64,000 bases of DNA, taken from assembly GCA_015069205.1 (NCBI GenBank), contig SVIZ01000001.1:317155-381154 (forward strand), written 5' to 3'. Under the pieces are notes generated by a model that saw only the letters and a program-made list of their open reading frames with translations, was not told the origin of the DNA and made no database searches. Origin of the DNA: Oscillospiraceae bacterium (lineage in GTDB: Bacteria > Bacillota > Clostridia > Saccharofermentanales > Saccharofermentanaceae). The position numbers and the translations under genes are program-made. Numbering within the stretch: position 1 is the first letter of the stretch; the number at the start of each line of letters is the position of its first letter. This document shows positions 44,322-50,399 of this stretch, piece by piece.

Positions 44322-44786
44322 TCAGTAATCGCGGTTTCTGTATAAATAATCCATGCCGTAATCGATCATATTCCTTACCTGCTCGTTGGTCCTTCTGCCG
44401 CCCTTTTTACGGTTGCAGCGCCAGCACAGGCATTGAAGGTTATCTATATCTTTTCCTGTTCCGCCCTGGGATACGGAACGGATGTGATCTGCTTCAAGAA
44501 GGAGATAATCACCCAGACCTTCACACAGACTGTCTAGATAATCTTTTGAGATACCGCATATCTGACAGGTGTAATTATCACGCTCAAAAACTTCATTCTT
44601 ATCAGACACCCTGATCCTTCTTCTGCGTGCAACTTCCCTGTCGATCTCTTCCTGCCTTAAAATATCACGCTGCTGCCGTCTGCATCTGAACGTCACGACA
44701 ATAAATGCAAGCAAGACGATTGCAAGAAGGATTATCAATGCATATACGATCACGGGTGATCTTGAAAAATCATCAAACCAAGTCAT
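44322..44786 (-). CDS. Membrane-anchored HNH endonuclease
   Basis: A 154-residue protein. A single membrane helix (residues 12-33) is followed by basic residues, so the catalytic part is likely cytoplasmic. The HNH domain shows FERDNYTCQICG, then LEADHIRSVSQGGTGKDIDNLQCLCWRCNRKKGG: His in DHI, Asn in DNLQ, and zinc-binding CxxC pairs. A membrane-tethered HNH is unusual. It lies between the EEP protein and an unknown gene, all minus strand. Confidence 0.87.
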   Translation of the reverse strand: MTWFDDFSRSPVIVYALIILLAIVLLAFIVVTFRCRRQQRDILRQEEIDREVARRRRIRVSDKNEVFERDNYTCQICGISKDYLDSLCEGLGDYLLLEADHIRSVSQGGTGKDIDNLQCLCWRCNRKKGGRRTNEQVRNMIDYGMDYLYRNRDY

Positions 44787-44939
44787 AAGCCTATCTCCAT
44801 ATTATTTTCAATCAGATTATATAAGATCCGGTCTTATCAATCTTTCTAATAATAGGACTAAACAGCAGTTTCAACTGAGGTTTTATCGGTATGTGTTTTC
44901 TAAAACAATGTGTATTAACAATAGATCCGTTTCTGGATA

Positions 44940-45503
44940 TCAGCAGAGAAAACTGTAGTTCTCCTGGAAATAACCATAATCGACAAAATTGAATGTGATC
45001 GAAGTTATCTTGGCATTATCATCCCTGTTTACCGAATAGAAAACGATTACGGCATCAGACGGAGCTGTCTCCATCGTTCCCCATAAGAATGCGGAAAAAT
45101 AATGAGACGGATCTTCTTCATTGATCGTAAGAGCTCCGTTATCGATCAGGAACCTTATCTCTTCCGATTCATCATAACCTTTACGCCAAATCTTAAGAGG
45201 CTTGGCAATCTGGAGATACCAGTCAGCTTCCAGGTGCTCGTGATTTTTCCGGAACCAGTCTCTCTCGCAAGGTGACGGGAATCCTTCTTCATCAACTTTG
45301 AAATAGTCGCCTGTATGTGCCATCTGGCCTTTGCCTTCGGTAGCTTCCTTTGAGAAGACCTCATAAAGACCGTTTGGATGTTTTATGATCCTTTCCGAAC
45401 TGAGCATCCTCATTTCCATGTCGGAACCGGCACCAAACTCCCACGCCTGGCGCTTAGTATTCTTTTTTATCGCATAAGGTTGTTTAGCATTTTCAGGTGC
45501 CAT
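44940..45503 (-). CDS. Protein of unknown function
   Basis: A 187-residue soluble protein beginning MAPENAKQPYAIKKNTKRQAWEFGAGSDME. The middle (GKGQMAHTGDYFKVDEEGFPSPCERDWF) looks like a short folded domain with a PSPCERDWF phrase. No known catalytic motif. SD GGAAG before ATG. The next upstream gene is divergent. Function unknown. Confidence 0.65.
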   Translation of the reverse strand: MAPENAKQPYAIKKNTKRQAWEFGAGSDMEMRMLSSERIIKHPNGLYEVFSKEATEGKGQMAHTGDYFKVDEEGFPSPCERDWFRKNHEHLEADWYLQIAKPLKIWRKGYDESEEIRFLIDNGALTINEEDPSHYFSAFLWGTMETAPSDAVIVFYSVNRDDNAKITSITFNFVDYGYFQENYSFLC

Positions 45504-45534
45504 ATCTGCTACTTCCGTTAAAACACAAATTTCT

Positions 45535-45564
45535 CTTACAGATTATAACACGATATTATATAAT
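45535..45564 (+). promoter_or_regulatory. Promoter placing the transcript start at the ATG (leaderless candidate)
   Basis: CTTACA (45535-45540), 18 nt, perfect TATAAT (45559-45564). The A of the ATG at 45571 is 7 nt after the -10, the normal distance to +1, and no SD lies between. Confidence 0.55.
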
Positions 45565-45570
45565 CAAAAT

Positions 45571-47004
45571 ATGTTGAGAAACAAATCTGACATTATACTT
45601 TCGATCATCATTCCGGCTTACAACTGTGAGCCCTATATAAACGAGTGTTTAAATTCCATACTTGATTACAATCACAAAGGCGTTGAGATCATTGTCGTAG
45701 ACGACGGTTCAACTGACGGAACCAAAAGCATTCTCTCAGGTTACGAGAACGTCTACGATAATCTGAAGATCCTATACTGCTCACACAAAGGTTCATCAGC
45801 AGCACGCAATATCGGCCTTGATAACTGTAGCGGCGAGTTCGTTGCTTTTCTGGATTGCGATGACACAATAAGAGCAGGATTTATCAACGAAGGACTCGGA
45901 CAGATATCAAGAAATGCCGACCTTTATATTTTCGGAATTGAGAGATTATATCTTTCAGGCGAAAAGGAACTCTGGAATGTATCCGACCATGAATACTCCA
46001 ATGTCTCTGATTTTGCCGATGAATATATCCGCGTCAGAAAACTTCTTATCTACTCCAACTGCAATAAGTTCTACAGAAGAAAGGTCATCGAAGAAAACCA
46101 TCTGCGCTTCGATGAAACTCTGCTTTACGGCGCAGACAGATTATTCAATTACAATTATCTTCCTTTTGCAGGCAGTGTGATCACTTCGTCTCTCATCATG
46201 CTAAGTTACAGACAGAGAAGCGGAAATTCGCAATCCCCTGCCCACGTACCTGAATTTTTCAAGAACGTAGTTGATCTTCACAGAGCTAAGATCAACTGTT
46301 TCTGCAATCTGTCCAACGGAACTACCACAGACGAACAGATCGATTTTATTGCTTACGATCTGTCCAGAGAAGTTGAACGTGCAATAGACCGTTTCGATGC
46401 TCATCCTGAAGAAAAGGAAGAGAATCTTCCTTACATAAACAGACTTGTTTTCGGAAGCATTCCGGATCTAAAAAAGCCCATCGATATCTTGCTGGTCCTT
46501 GGCAGCAACAACTGCGAATACAGAGTTCAGAGTGCCCTTGAAATCGGCAATCTCTATCCCGGAATACGTTATATCGTCAGCGGCGGGAATCCGCACATCA
46601 GCGGCATCGGAACCGAAGCAGAATTCATGGCAGATTACCTGAAGAAAAACGGCGTTCCCGTAACCGATTACATTCTCGAAAACAGAGCCAGGAACTCATT
46701 CGAAAACCTGTCATTCTCTTCAAGTATCGTCGATTCGATAGAGCATGAAAGGCCTGAAGGATCTCCCAAACTCCGCATCGGAATAATAACCGGAGGATTC
46801 CACATTCCGAGAACGAGAATGGCTTTGGAATCTGTAAACGGATTTCCTAATTCAGAGGTTGTTTTCATACCCGCCTATGGTCCCAATACTGCACCAGACA
46901 ACTGGTTCGCAAATCCTATAGGACGCGCGGTAGTTCTGTCGGAAATCAGAAAGCTGGCAACACTTAAAAAGTTTAAGGACTATAAATTAGGACCATTCAG
47001 ATAA
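45571..47004 (+). CDS. Glycosyltransferase family 2 fused to a DUF218 (YdcF-like) domain
   Basis: A 477-residue protein. Residues about 8-230 are a GT2/GT-A domain: LSIIIPAYNCEPYINECLNSIL, EIIVVDDGSTDGT, SAARNIGLDNCSGEFVAFLDCDD (DxD). From about residue 300 a DUF218 domain follows: PIDILLVLGSNN, RYIVSGGNP, EAEFMADYLKKNGV, LENRARNSFENL, GIITGGFHIPRTRMAL. DUF218 proteins are often membrane-linked and tied to envelope assembly. The fusion suggests a sugar is transferred to, or from, the DUF218 ligand. No SD is visible; see the promoter at 45535-45564. Confidence 0.85.
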   Translation: MLRNKSDIILSIIIPAYNCEPYINECLNSILDYNHKGVEIIVVDDGSTDGTKSILSGYENVYDNLKILYCSHKGSSAARNIGLDNCSGEFVAFLDCDDTIRAGFINEGLGQISRNADLYIFGIERLYLSGEKELWNVSDHEYSNVSDFADEYIRVRKLLIYSNCNKFYRRKVIEENHLRFDETLLYGADRLFNYNYLPFAGSVITSSLIMLSYRQRSGNSQSPAHVPEFFKNVVDLHRAKINCFCNLSNGTTTDEQIDFIAYDLSREVERAIDRFDAHPEEKEENLPYINRLVFGSIPDLKKPIDILLVLGSNNCEYRVQSALEIGNLYPGIRYIVSGGNPHISGIGTEAEFMADYLKKNGVPVTDYILENRARNSFENLSFSSSIVDSIEHERPEGSPKLRIGIITGGFHIPRTRMALESVNGFPNSEVVFIPAYGPNTAPDNWFANPIGRAVVLSEIRKLATLKKFKDYKLGPFR

Positions 47005-47020
47005 CAGTTAATGTTCAAAT

Positions 47021-47053
47021 AAAAAGCACCTTAATCACATGACCAAGGTGCTT
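47021..47053. terminator. Terminator between convergent genes
   Basis: AAGCACCTT pairs with AAGGTGCTT (9 bp, 12-nt loop). The T-rich side faces the minus strand (TTTTTATTTG), so it mainly ends the YkuK-like gene. Confidence 0.75.
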
Positions 47054-47055
47054 AA

Positions 47056-47547
47056 TTATTTACTGTATTTATCTGCTATTCCCGATGCTGCATAACTGTC
47101 AGGCTTTATAAGGCAGACGTATCCCTGGCTTGTAACCCAGCTGACGACTTCCTTGATCAGAACGTTTGTCTTACCGGATCTTCCAATGTCGCAGTGAATC
47201 TGGAAAGAAACATCAAGATCATCAAGCAGCATATCTCTTTCCATGAAAAGCTCTTCAAGTTCATCGAGAAGATCATGTGCGATAAAAAGACTGCGGCTCG
47301 TCTCTTCGTTGATCTTCTGCTTGAGGTTGGTGATCAGATGAATGAACTCGATGTTGTAAAAGTACGTTCCGCCCATGCCCTTCTTATGTATGGCGATTAC
47401 TTCAACCATCTTTGTCCTGTCAAAATTCTGGCTGTCCGTTCCAACTGTTATCTCGTAACTGTTGGTCTTATCGGACATGATGATCTCAAAGATCTTTCTC
47501 GCTATGTCAGGAACGCTTGTAGTCTGTCCCTGAGCTGTCTTGAACAT
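47056..47547 (-). CDS. YkuK-like (DUF458) putative RNase H-like protein
   Basis: About 163 residues from ATG 47547 (SD AAAGGAG; the longer frame lacks an SD). Core phrases: SYEITVGTDSQNF (first Asp), VEVIAIHKKGMGGTYFYN, DVSFQIHCDIGRSGKTNVLIKEVVSWVTSQGY. These fit the DUF458/YkuK family, which has an RNase H-like fold. An active-site acid set (Asp, Glu, Asp) appears present. No substrate is known. It lies directly before the tRNA array on the same strand. Confidence 0.8.
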   Translation of the reverse strand: MFKTAQGQTTSVPDIARKIFEIIMSDKTNSYEITVGTDSQNFDRTKMVEVIAIHKKGMGGTYFYNIEFIHLITNLKQKINEETSRSLFIAHDLLDELEELFMERDMLLDDLDVSFQIHCDIGRSGKTNVLIKEVVSWVTSQGYVCLIKPDSYAASGIADKYSK

Positions 47548-47595
47548 GATTACTTCTCCTTTCTCTTTGAATTTCCTGGCGGTCACAGAAGCATT

Positions 47596-47672
47596 TGGTT
47601 GGAAAGGAGAGACTCGAACTCTCGACCACCGCTTTATAAGAACGGCACTCTAACCGGCTGAGTTACTTTCCA
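47596..47672 (-). tRNA. tRNA-Ile (TAT)
   Basis: Acceptor TGGAAAG/CTTTCCA, D arm ACTC...GAGT, anticodon stem CCGTT/AGCGG with loop CTTATAA (anticodon TAT), T arm GAGAGTTCGAGTCTCTC, A73, CCA encoded. It reads AUA. It is the 3'-most gene of the array. It is notable because tilS, which normally supplies AUA reading through tRNA-Ile(CAU), is also present. Confidence 0.9.
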
Positions 47673-47677
47673 GTATC

Positions 47678-47751
47678 TGGTCGTAGCTGATAGAATCGAA
47701 CTATCGTTACCCGCATATCAGACGGGTTTCCTGCCTTTGAAAGAAGCTACG
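47678..47751 (-). tRNA. tRNA-Ile (GAT), unusual body
   Basis: Acceptor CGTAGCT/AGCTACG (C1-G72), weak D stem TTTC/GGAA, anticodon stem CCCGT/GCGGG with loop CTGATAT (anticodon GAT), 4-nt variable loop, T arm GATAGTTCGATTCTATC, A73, CCA. The C1 start and AT-rich D arm differ from common bacterial tRNA-Ile(GAT). Confidence 0.82.
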
Positions 47752-47754
47752 ATT

Positions 47755-47843
47755 TGGTGCCGCCTGAGGGTATCGAACCCACTCGAAGTACTTGAACTGA
47801 CGGATTTACAGTCCGTCCCGCCTCCTTAACGGATTACGACGGC
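47755..47843 (-). tRNA. tRNA-Tyr (GTA)
   Basis: Class II tRNA with a long variable arm. Anticodon stem CGGA/TCCG around CTGTAAA (anticodon GTA). Acceptor GCCGTCG/AGGCGGC has one mismatch at 7-66, and the T stem has one mismatch. A73, CCA encoded. It lies 3 nt from the tRNA-Ile(GAT) 5' end. Confidence 0.88.
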
Positions 47844-47847
47844 AAAT

Positions 47848-47921
47848 TGGAGTCCCATACGGGATTTGAACCCGTACCGACAGTTTGGAAGACTGTGGTG
47901 CTGCCATTACACCAATGAGAC
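47848..47921 (-). tRNA. tRNA-Gly (TCC)
   Basis: Acceptor GTCTCAT/ATGGGAC fully paired (one G-U). D arm TGGTGTAATGGCAGCAC, anticodon stem ACAGT/ACTGT with loop CTTCCAA (anticodon TCC), T arm ACGGGTTCAAATCCCGT, T73, CCA. It shares a 17-nt D-arm segment and similar anticodon stem with the tRNA-His next to it. Confidence 0.9.
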
Positions 47922-47924
47922 ATA

Positions 47925-47999
47925 TGGGTGGAACACCGGGGATCAAACCCGAACCTACAGTGCCACAAACTGCCGTGCTGCCATTACACCATGGACCAC
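47925..47999 (-). tRNA. tRNA-His (GTG)
   Basis: G-1 opposite C73, as expected for tRNA-His. Anticodon stem GCAGT/ACTGT with loop TTGTGGC (anticodon GTG). T arm TCGGGTTTGATCCCCGG. Acceptor stem has two mismatches (positions 4-69 and 5-68). The D arm is identical to that of the adjacent tRNA-Gly, which suggests local duplication and change of identity. Confidence 0.85.
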
Positions 48000-48009
48000 A
48001 TATAAACGT

Positions 48010-48086
48010 TGGTGTCCGAGGCGGGACTCGAACCCGCAAAACCTGCGTCCTTAGCGCAGTACCTATGCCAATTCGGTTACACGGAC
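48010..48086 (-). tRNA. tRNA-Leu (AAG) without a long variable arm
   Basis: Acceptor GTCCGTG/CTCGGAC (one mismatch), Leu-like D arm with a large loop (GAATTGGCATA), perfect anticodon stem CTGCG/CGCAG with loop CTAAGGA (anticodon AAG), 5-nt variable loop GTTTT, T arm GCGGGTTCGAGTCCCGC, A73, CCA. Bacterial Leu tRNAs are normally class II with an arm of 12 or more nt, so this one is aberrant. A34 would need editing to inosine or read CUU alone. Confidence 0.8.
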
Positions 48087-48089
48087 ATT

Positions 48090-48163
48090 TGGTCGGAGTA
48101 GAAGGAGTCGAACCTTCGCCACGTGGTCCCAGGCCACGGATACTTCCGTTATACGACACCCCG
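48090..48163 (-). tRNA. tRNA-Pro (TGG) with C33
   Basis: C1-G72 as in Pro tRNAs; acceptor CGGGGTG/TACTCCG; D stem GTAT/GTAT; anticodon stem CGTGG/CCACG around CCTGGGA, giving anticodon TGG with G37 and C at position 33; 4-nt variable loop; T arm GAAGGTTCGACTCCTTC; A73; CCA. Confidence 0.82.
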
Positions 48164-48168
48164 ATGAT

Positions 48169-48220
48169 GAAACAGGCCGTATTCCTATTATCAGGAGGAC
48201 TCTACAAAACAACCTGTTTC
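48169..48220 (-). other. tRNA-like hairpin in the array gap
   Basis: GAAACAGG pairs with CCTGTTTC and encloses a TCCT/AGGA stem whose loop holds CTGATAA. There is no T arm, so it is not a normal tRNA; it may be a decayed tRNA or a processing hairpin. A second small hairpin, GACTGA/TCAGTC, lies at 48237-48254. Confidence 0.4.
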
Positions 48221-48255
48221 AATTGCGGATCTTAAGACTGAATGCAATCAGTCAT

Positions 48256-48330
48256 TGGCGACCTCAAGGGGAGTTGAACCCCTGTCTCCGGCGTGACAAG
48301 CCGACATAATTGCCGCTATACCATGAGGCC
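48256..48330 (-). tRNA. tRNA-Asp (GTC)
   Basis: Acceptor GGCCTCA/TGAGGTC, D arm TGGTATAGCGGCAATTA, anticodon stem TCGGC/GCCGG with loop TTGTCAC (anticodon GTC), T arm CAGGGGTTCAACTCCCCT, G73 as usual for Asp, CCA encoded. Confidence 0.9.
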
Positions 48331-48334
48331 ATAT

Positions 48335-48409
48335 TGGTGGACCCGAAGAGACTTGAACTCCCATCACCCGGATTAAAGGTCCGGTGTGTTACCATTACAC
48401 TACAGATCC
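48335..48409 (-). tRNA. tRNA-Lys (TTT) with C33
   Basis: Acceptor GGATCTG/CGGGTCC, D stem GTGT/ACAC, perfect anticodon stem CCGGA/TCCGG around CCTTTAA, so anticodon TTT with A37 and C33. T stem GGGAG/CTCTT has two G-U pairs. A73, CCA encoded. Confidence 0.85.
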
Positions 48410-48410
48410 A

Positions 48411-48486
48411 TGGTGGACGGTGTTGGTTTCGATCCAACCTCCCTTGGGCTTCAACCAAGTGCTTTCACCAGATTAGCTAACCATCC
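48411..48486 (-). tRNA. tRNA-Phe (GAA) with A54
   Basis: Acceptor GGATGGT/ACCGTCC, D arm AGCTAATCTGGTGAAAGC, anticodon stem CTTGG/CCAAG with loop TTGAAGC (anticodon GAA), T stem GTTGG/CCAAC with loop ATCGAAA, where the near-universal T54 is A. A73, CCA. Confidence 0.85.
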
Positions 48487-48575
48487 GTTTTTGGGATAAC
48501 AAGAAAGACGCCACGTCTTTAATGCCATCCCCAGACATCTCGAAAGAGTGCCTGTTTCTTTCGAAGAGTCTGTAT
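48487..48575 (-). other. Two strong hairpins between tRNA-Asn and tRNA-Phe
   Basis: One is GGGAT...ATCCC enclosing AAAGACG/CGTCTTT (48493-48531). The other is CGAAAGA/TCTTTCG (48541-48563). Neither ends in a T run, so they look like processing signals or decayed tRNA arms rather than terminators. Confidence 0.55.
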
Positions 48576-48651
48576 TGGCACCCATGGAAGGACTTGAACC
48601 TTCAACCTCCCGGTTAACGGCCGGATGCTCTACCGATTGAGCTACAAGGGT
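48576..48651 (-). tRNA. tRNA-Asn (GTT) with C33
   Basis: First gene of the array. Acceptor ACCCTTG/CATGGGT (one mismatch), D arm GCTCAATCGGTAGAGC, anticodon stem TCCGG/CCGGG around CCGTTAA, giving anticodon GTT with C33. T arm GAAGGTTCAAGTCCTTC, G73, CCA. Position counting from both ends agrees, so C33 is not a frame error. Upstream, TTGAAAACTTAAT resembles rrn/tRNA leader boxes. Confidence 0.87.
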
Positions 48652-48680
48652 GTATAAAAGATTAAGTTTTCAAGGTTCGT

Positions 48681-48715
48681 GGGCGAAAAAAAGATCGCCC
48701 GGTTTTTGTTTTTCC
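48681..48715. terminator. Hairpin with T tracts upstream of the tRNA array
   Basis: GGGCGA pairs with TCGCCC and is followed on the plus strand by GGTTTTTGTTTTT. No plus-strand gene precedes it. On the minus strand it lies in the leader of the tRNA array. Confidence 0.45.
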
Positions 48716-48957
48716 GGACGATCCTGATCTCATTCTTACAATTGTTTGTGCCTAAACAAAGTCAGATTAACATCGTAACCGTACGGAAAGTTTGCCAATG
48801 CTATAGCCAAAAAGATGCTCATTATCCGGAAGGGATATCGGTGCATAAGGACGAACTGAACCAAACGCTGTGTTGCCGTGCGTTTTGAGATTTTTAAATA
48901 TATTCTGTCTCATAGATGCAGTTTGCATTGTTCTTTTCCTTTCGATATTTTCTGAAA

Positions 48958-49029
48958 TAAAAAAAGAAGTGCTGAACGATCCGGACCTGCAATTATCAGG
49001 TCGGATGTCGGACAGGCACTTCCTTCATC
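48958..49029 (-). ncRNA. Candidate orphan small RNA of about 72 nt
   Basis: A promoter (49036-49064) is followed about 10 nt later by a single long hairpin: GAAGTGC/GCACTTC outside (49016-49022 and 48966-48972), CCGACCTG/CAGGTC-GG inside, then T7. It has no plausible reading frame with an SD. It does not match the SRP or 6S patterns I know. It lies between the gene at 49192-49695, which has its own terminator, and the tRNA array. Confidence 0.55.
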
Positions 49030-49035
49030 GTCGAT

Positions 49036-49064
49036 AAGATAACACAACAAAAACTGATGTGCAA
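49036..49064 (-). promoter_or_regulatory. Promoter of the candidate small RNA
   Basis: TTGCAC (49059-49064), 17 nt, TATCTT (49036-49041) on the minus strand, placed directly before the hairpin. Confidence 0.6.
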
Positions 49065-49090
49065 CCCCTATTTTCGAATTTTCTGAAATC

Positions 49091-49124
49091 AAAAGAGCCC
49101 CATAACCGTACGGGTTTCGGGCTC
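49091..49124 (-). terminator. Terminator of the 49192-50338 unit
   Basis: GAGCCC pairs with GGGCTC, with inner ACCCGTACGGT pairing, then TTTTGATTT on the minus strand. Confidence 0.78.
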
Positions 49125-49191
49125 CATATTATTAATACTTTTAAGATGTTTTTTAGCGTCGGAAACTGCTCGAAATTTTTTTATTTTCCGC

Positions 49192-49695
49192 TTACAACTT
49201 CTTAAGTTCTTCGTAAAAACTTGTGACATCACATGATGCGTCACCCTGAAGTCTTCTTCCGATCCTGTTGTAAACGAACGCATTAGTTCCGTTGATATTT
49301 ACACCATAACCGATATTGGAACTGATGAATCCTCCGCCGATATTTCTCCATATGACAACGCTCAAAAATCCGGACGCCTTTTTCATGATGTCGCCGCCTG
49401 CTTCAGGGGGGATCTTCTTTGTAAGGATAGCCTGGCTGAGAGCTGCGATTATCTGATCCAGCTTAGGGATCGATGTCTCTTCAAAATCGAGATCCATGTT
49501 GAATACTCTCTTTACAAGATCAAGAAAATCAAGTGCATATCCGAGCTGCATGAACTCTCCGTTAGCAAGTTCCGGCTGTCCTCCTGCGATCTTCTTCGCA
49601 AGGTCATCGTAATAAGCGGTAAGCTCTTCTATGGACTTGCCGTAATCGATCTTACAAGCCTCAACGGGACCTACCTTCACTTCAAAATCAGCCAT
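49192..49695 (-). CDS. Protein of unknown function
   Basis: A 167-residue soluble protein. The last third, GFLSVVIWRNIGGGFISSNIGYGVNINGTNAFVYNRIGRRLQG in two parts, has the feel of immunity-type or DUF domains with a Gly-rich sheet, but I cannot name the family. It overlaps the membrane protein gene upstream by 8 bp and has its own SD (AAGGAGC). Confidence 0.7.
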   Translation of the reverse strand: MADFEVKVGPVEACKIDYGKSIEELTAYYDDLAKKIAGGQPELANGEFMQLGYALDFLDLVKRVFNMDLDFEETSIPKLDQIIAALSQAILTKKIPPEAGGDIMKKASGFLSVVIWRNIGGGFISSNIGYGVNINGTNAFVYNRIGRRLQGDASCDVTSFYEELKKL

Positions 49696-50338
49696 CTTTT
49701 TGCTCCTTCCTGATAAAAGAAATCAGCATAAGTATATAGCATACCGTCTTGGGAAGCATCAGCATCCCCAGTATAGGAAGCAACGGTGCAAATATCGCAA
49801 CCGGAATATAAAACAGGAAAGACAATGTCGTATAGAGCCATAATCTGCCGAGATACTTGTCTTCTTTCCGCACTTTGAAATAAAGATAAACAACTATGCC
49901 GCCGATAACGATGAATGGCAGATTGCGGATAACTCCCCACAGCATTGATCCTTCACCCGTAAACCAGTTGTTCCCCGGCGCAAGACAAAGAGCAATTCTC
50001 AACGCAGCAAGAATAAAGATAGTAATGCCTACTGTTTTCGTACTCTTGTCATCCTTGTTGTAGACGCTTTTATAGAGCAGGAAAACAAGGATGTAAAAGA
50101 TGGTCATTGTAATGGAAGTTACAAGCTTACCGAATCCCAGATACCACGTGAAATCTTTATCGATGAAATAATTCAATACTCTCGGAACAAGATGGAACGA
50201 ATCACCGAGTCCTAATACCAATGCCGCCGTCCCCATGAGGACATCGTTTTTATTGCGATGCTTTATCAGTATCACGATGCCTGAAAGTATCGCAAAGATC
50301 AGATACAAGACATCAAATGTTGATTCGCCGTATTTCAT
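49688..50338 (-). CDS. Seven-helix membrane protein of unknown function
   Basis: A 216-residue protein, nearly all hydrophobic, with about seven segments (for example LYLIFAILSGIVILIKH, GTAALVLGLGDSFHLVPRVLNYF, LWGVIRNLPFIVIGGIVVYLYF). The phrase GLGDSFHLVPR has charged residues inside the membrane and could be functional. No family recognised. Co-transcribed with the soluble protein downstream. Confidence 0.75.
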   Translation of the reverse strand: MKYGESTFDVLYLIFAILSGIVILIKHRNKNDVLMGTAALVLGLGDSFHLVPRVLNYFIDKDFTWYLGFGKLVTSITMTIFYILVFLLYKSVYNKDDKSTKTVGITIFILAALRIALCLAPGNNWFTGEGSMLWGVIRNLPFIVIGGIVVYLYFKVRKEDKYLGRLWLYTTLSFLFYIPVAIFAPLLPILGMLMLPKTVCYILMLISFIRKEQKDG

Positions 50339-50399
50339 GTTCTGTTCAGGCTCCTGATAAGATTTCTCCGACAGATGTATTTTACCATCTCATCAAGGT

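Noticed and set aside
47806..48235. Long reading frames across the tRNA array
   Set aside because: They are chance frames over tRNA genes on both strands without RBS.
48958..49029. Bacterial SRP RNA
   Set aside because: The GGAA-type tetraloop and the asymmetric A-G-C-A-G loop of SRP domain IV are missing; only a partial CAGGTCCGG stretch resembles it.
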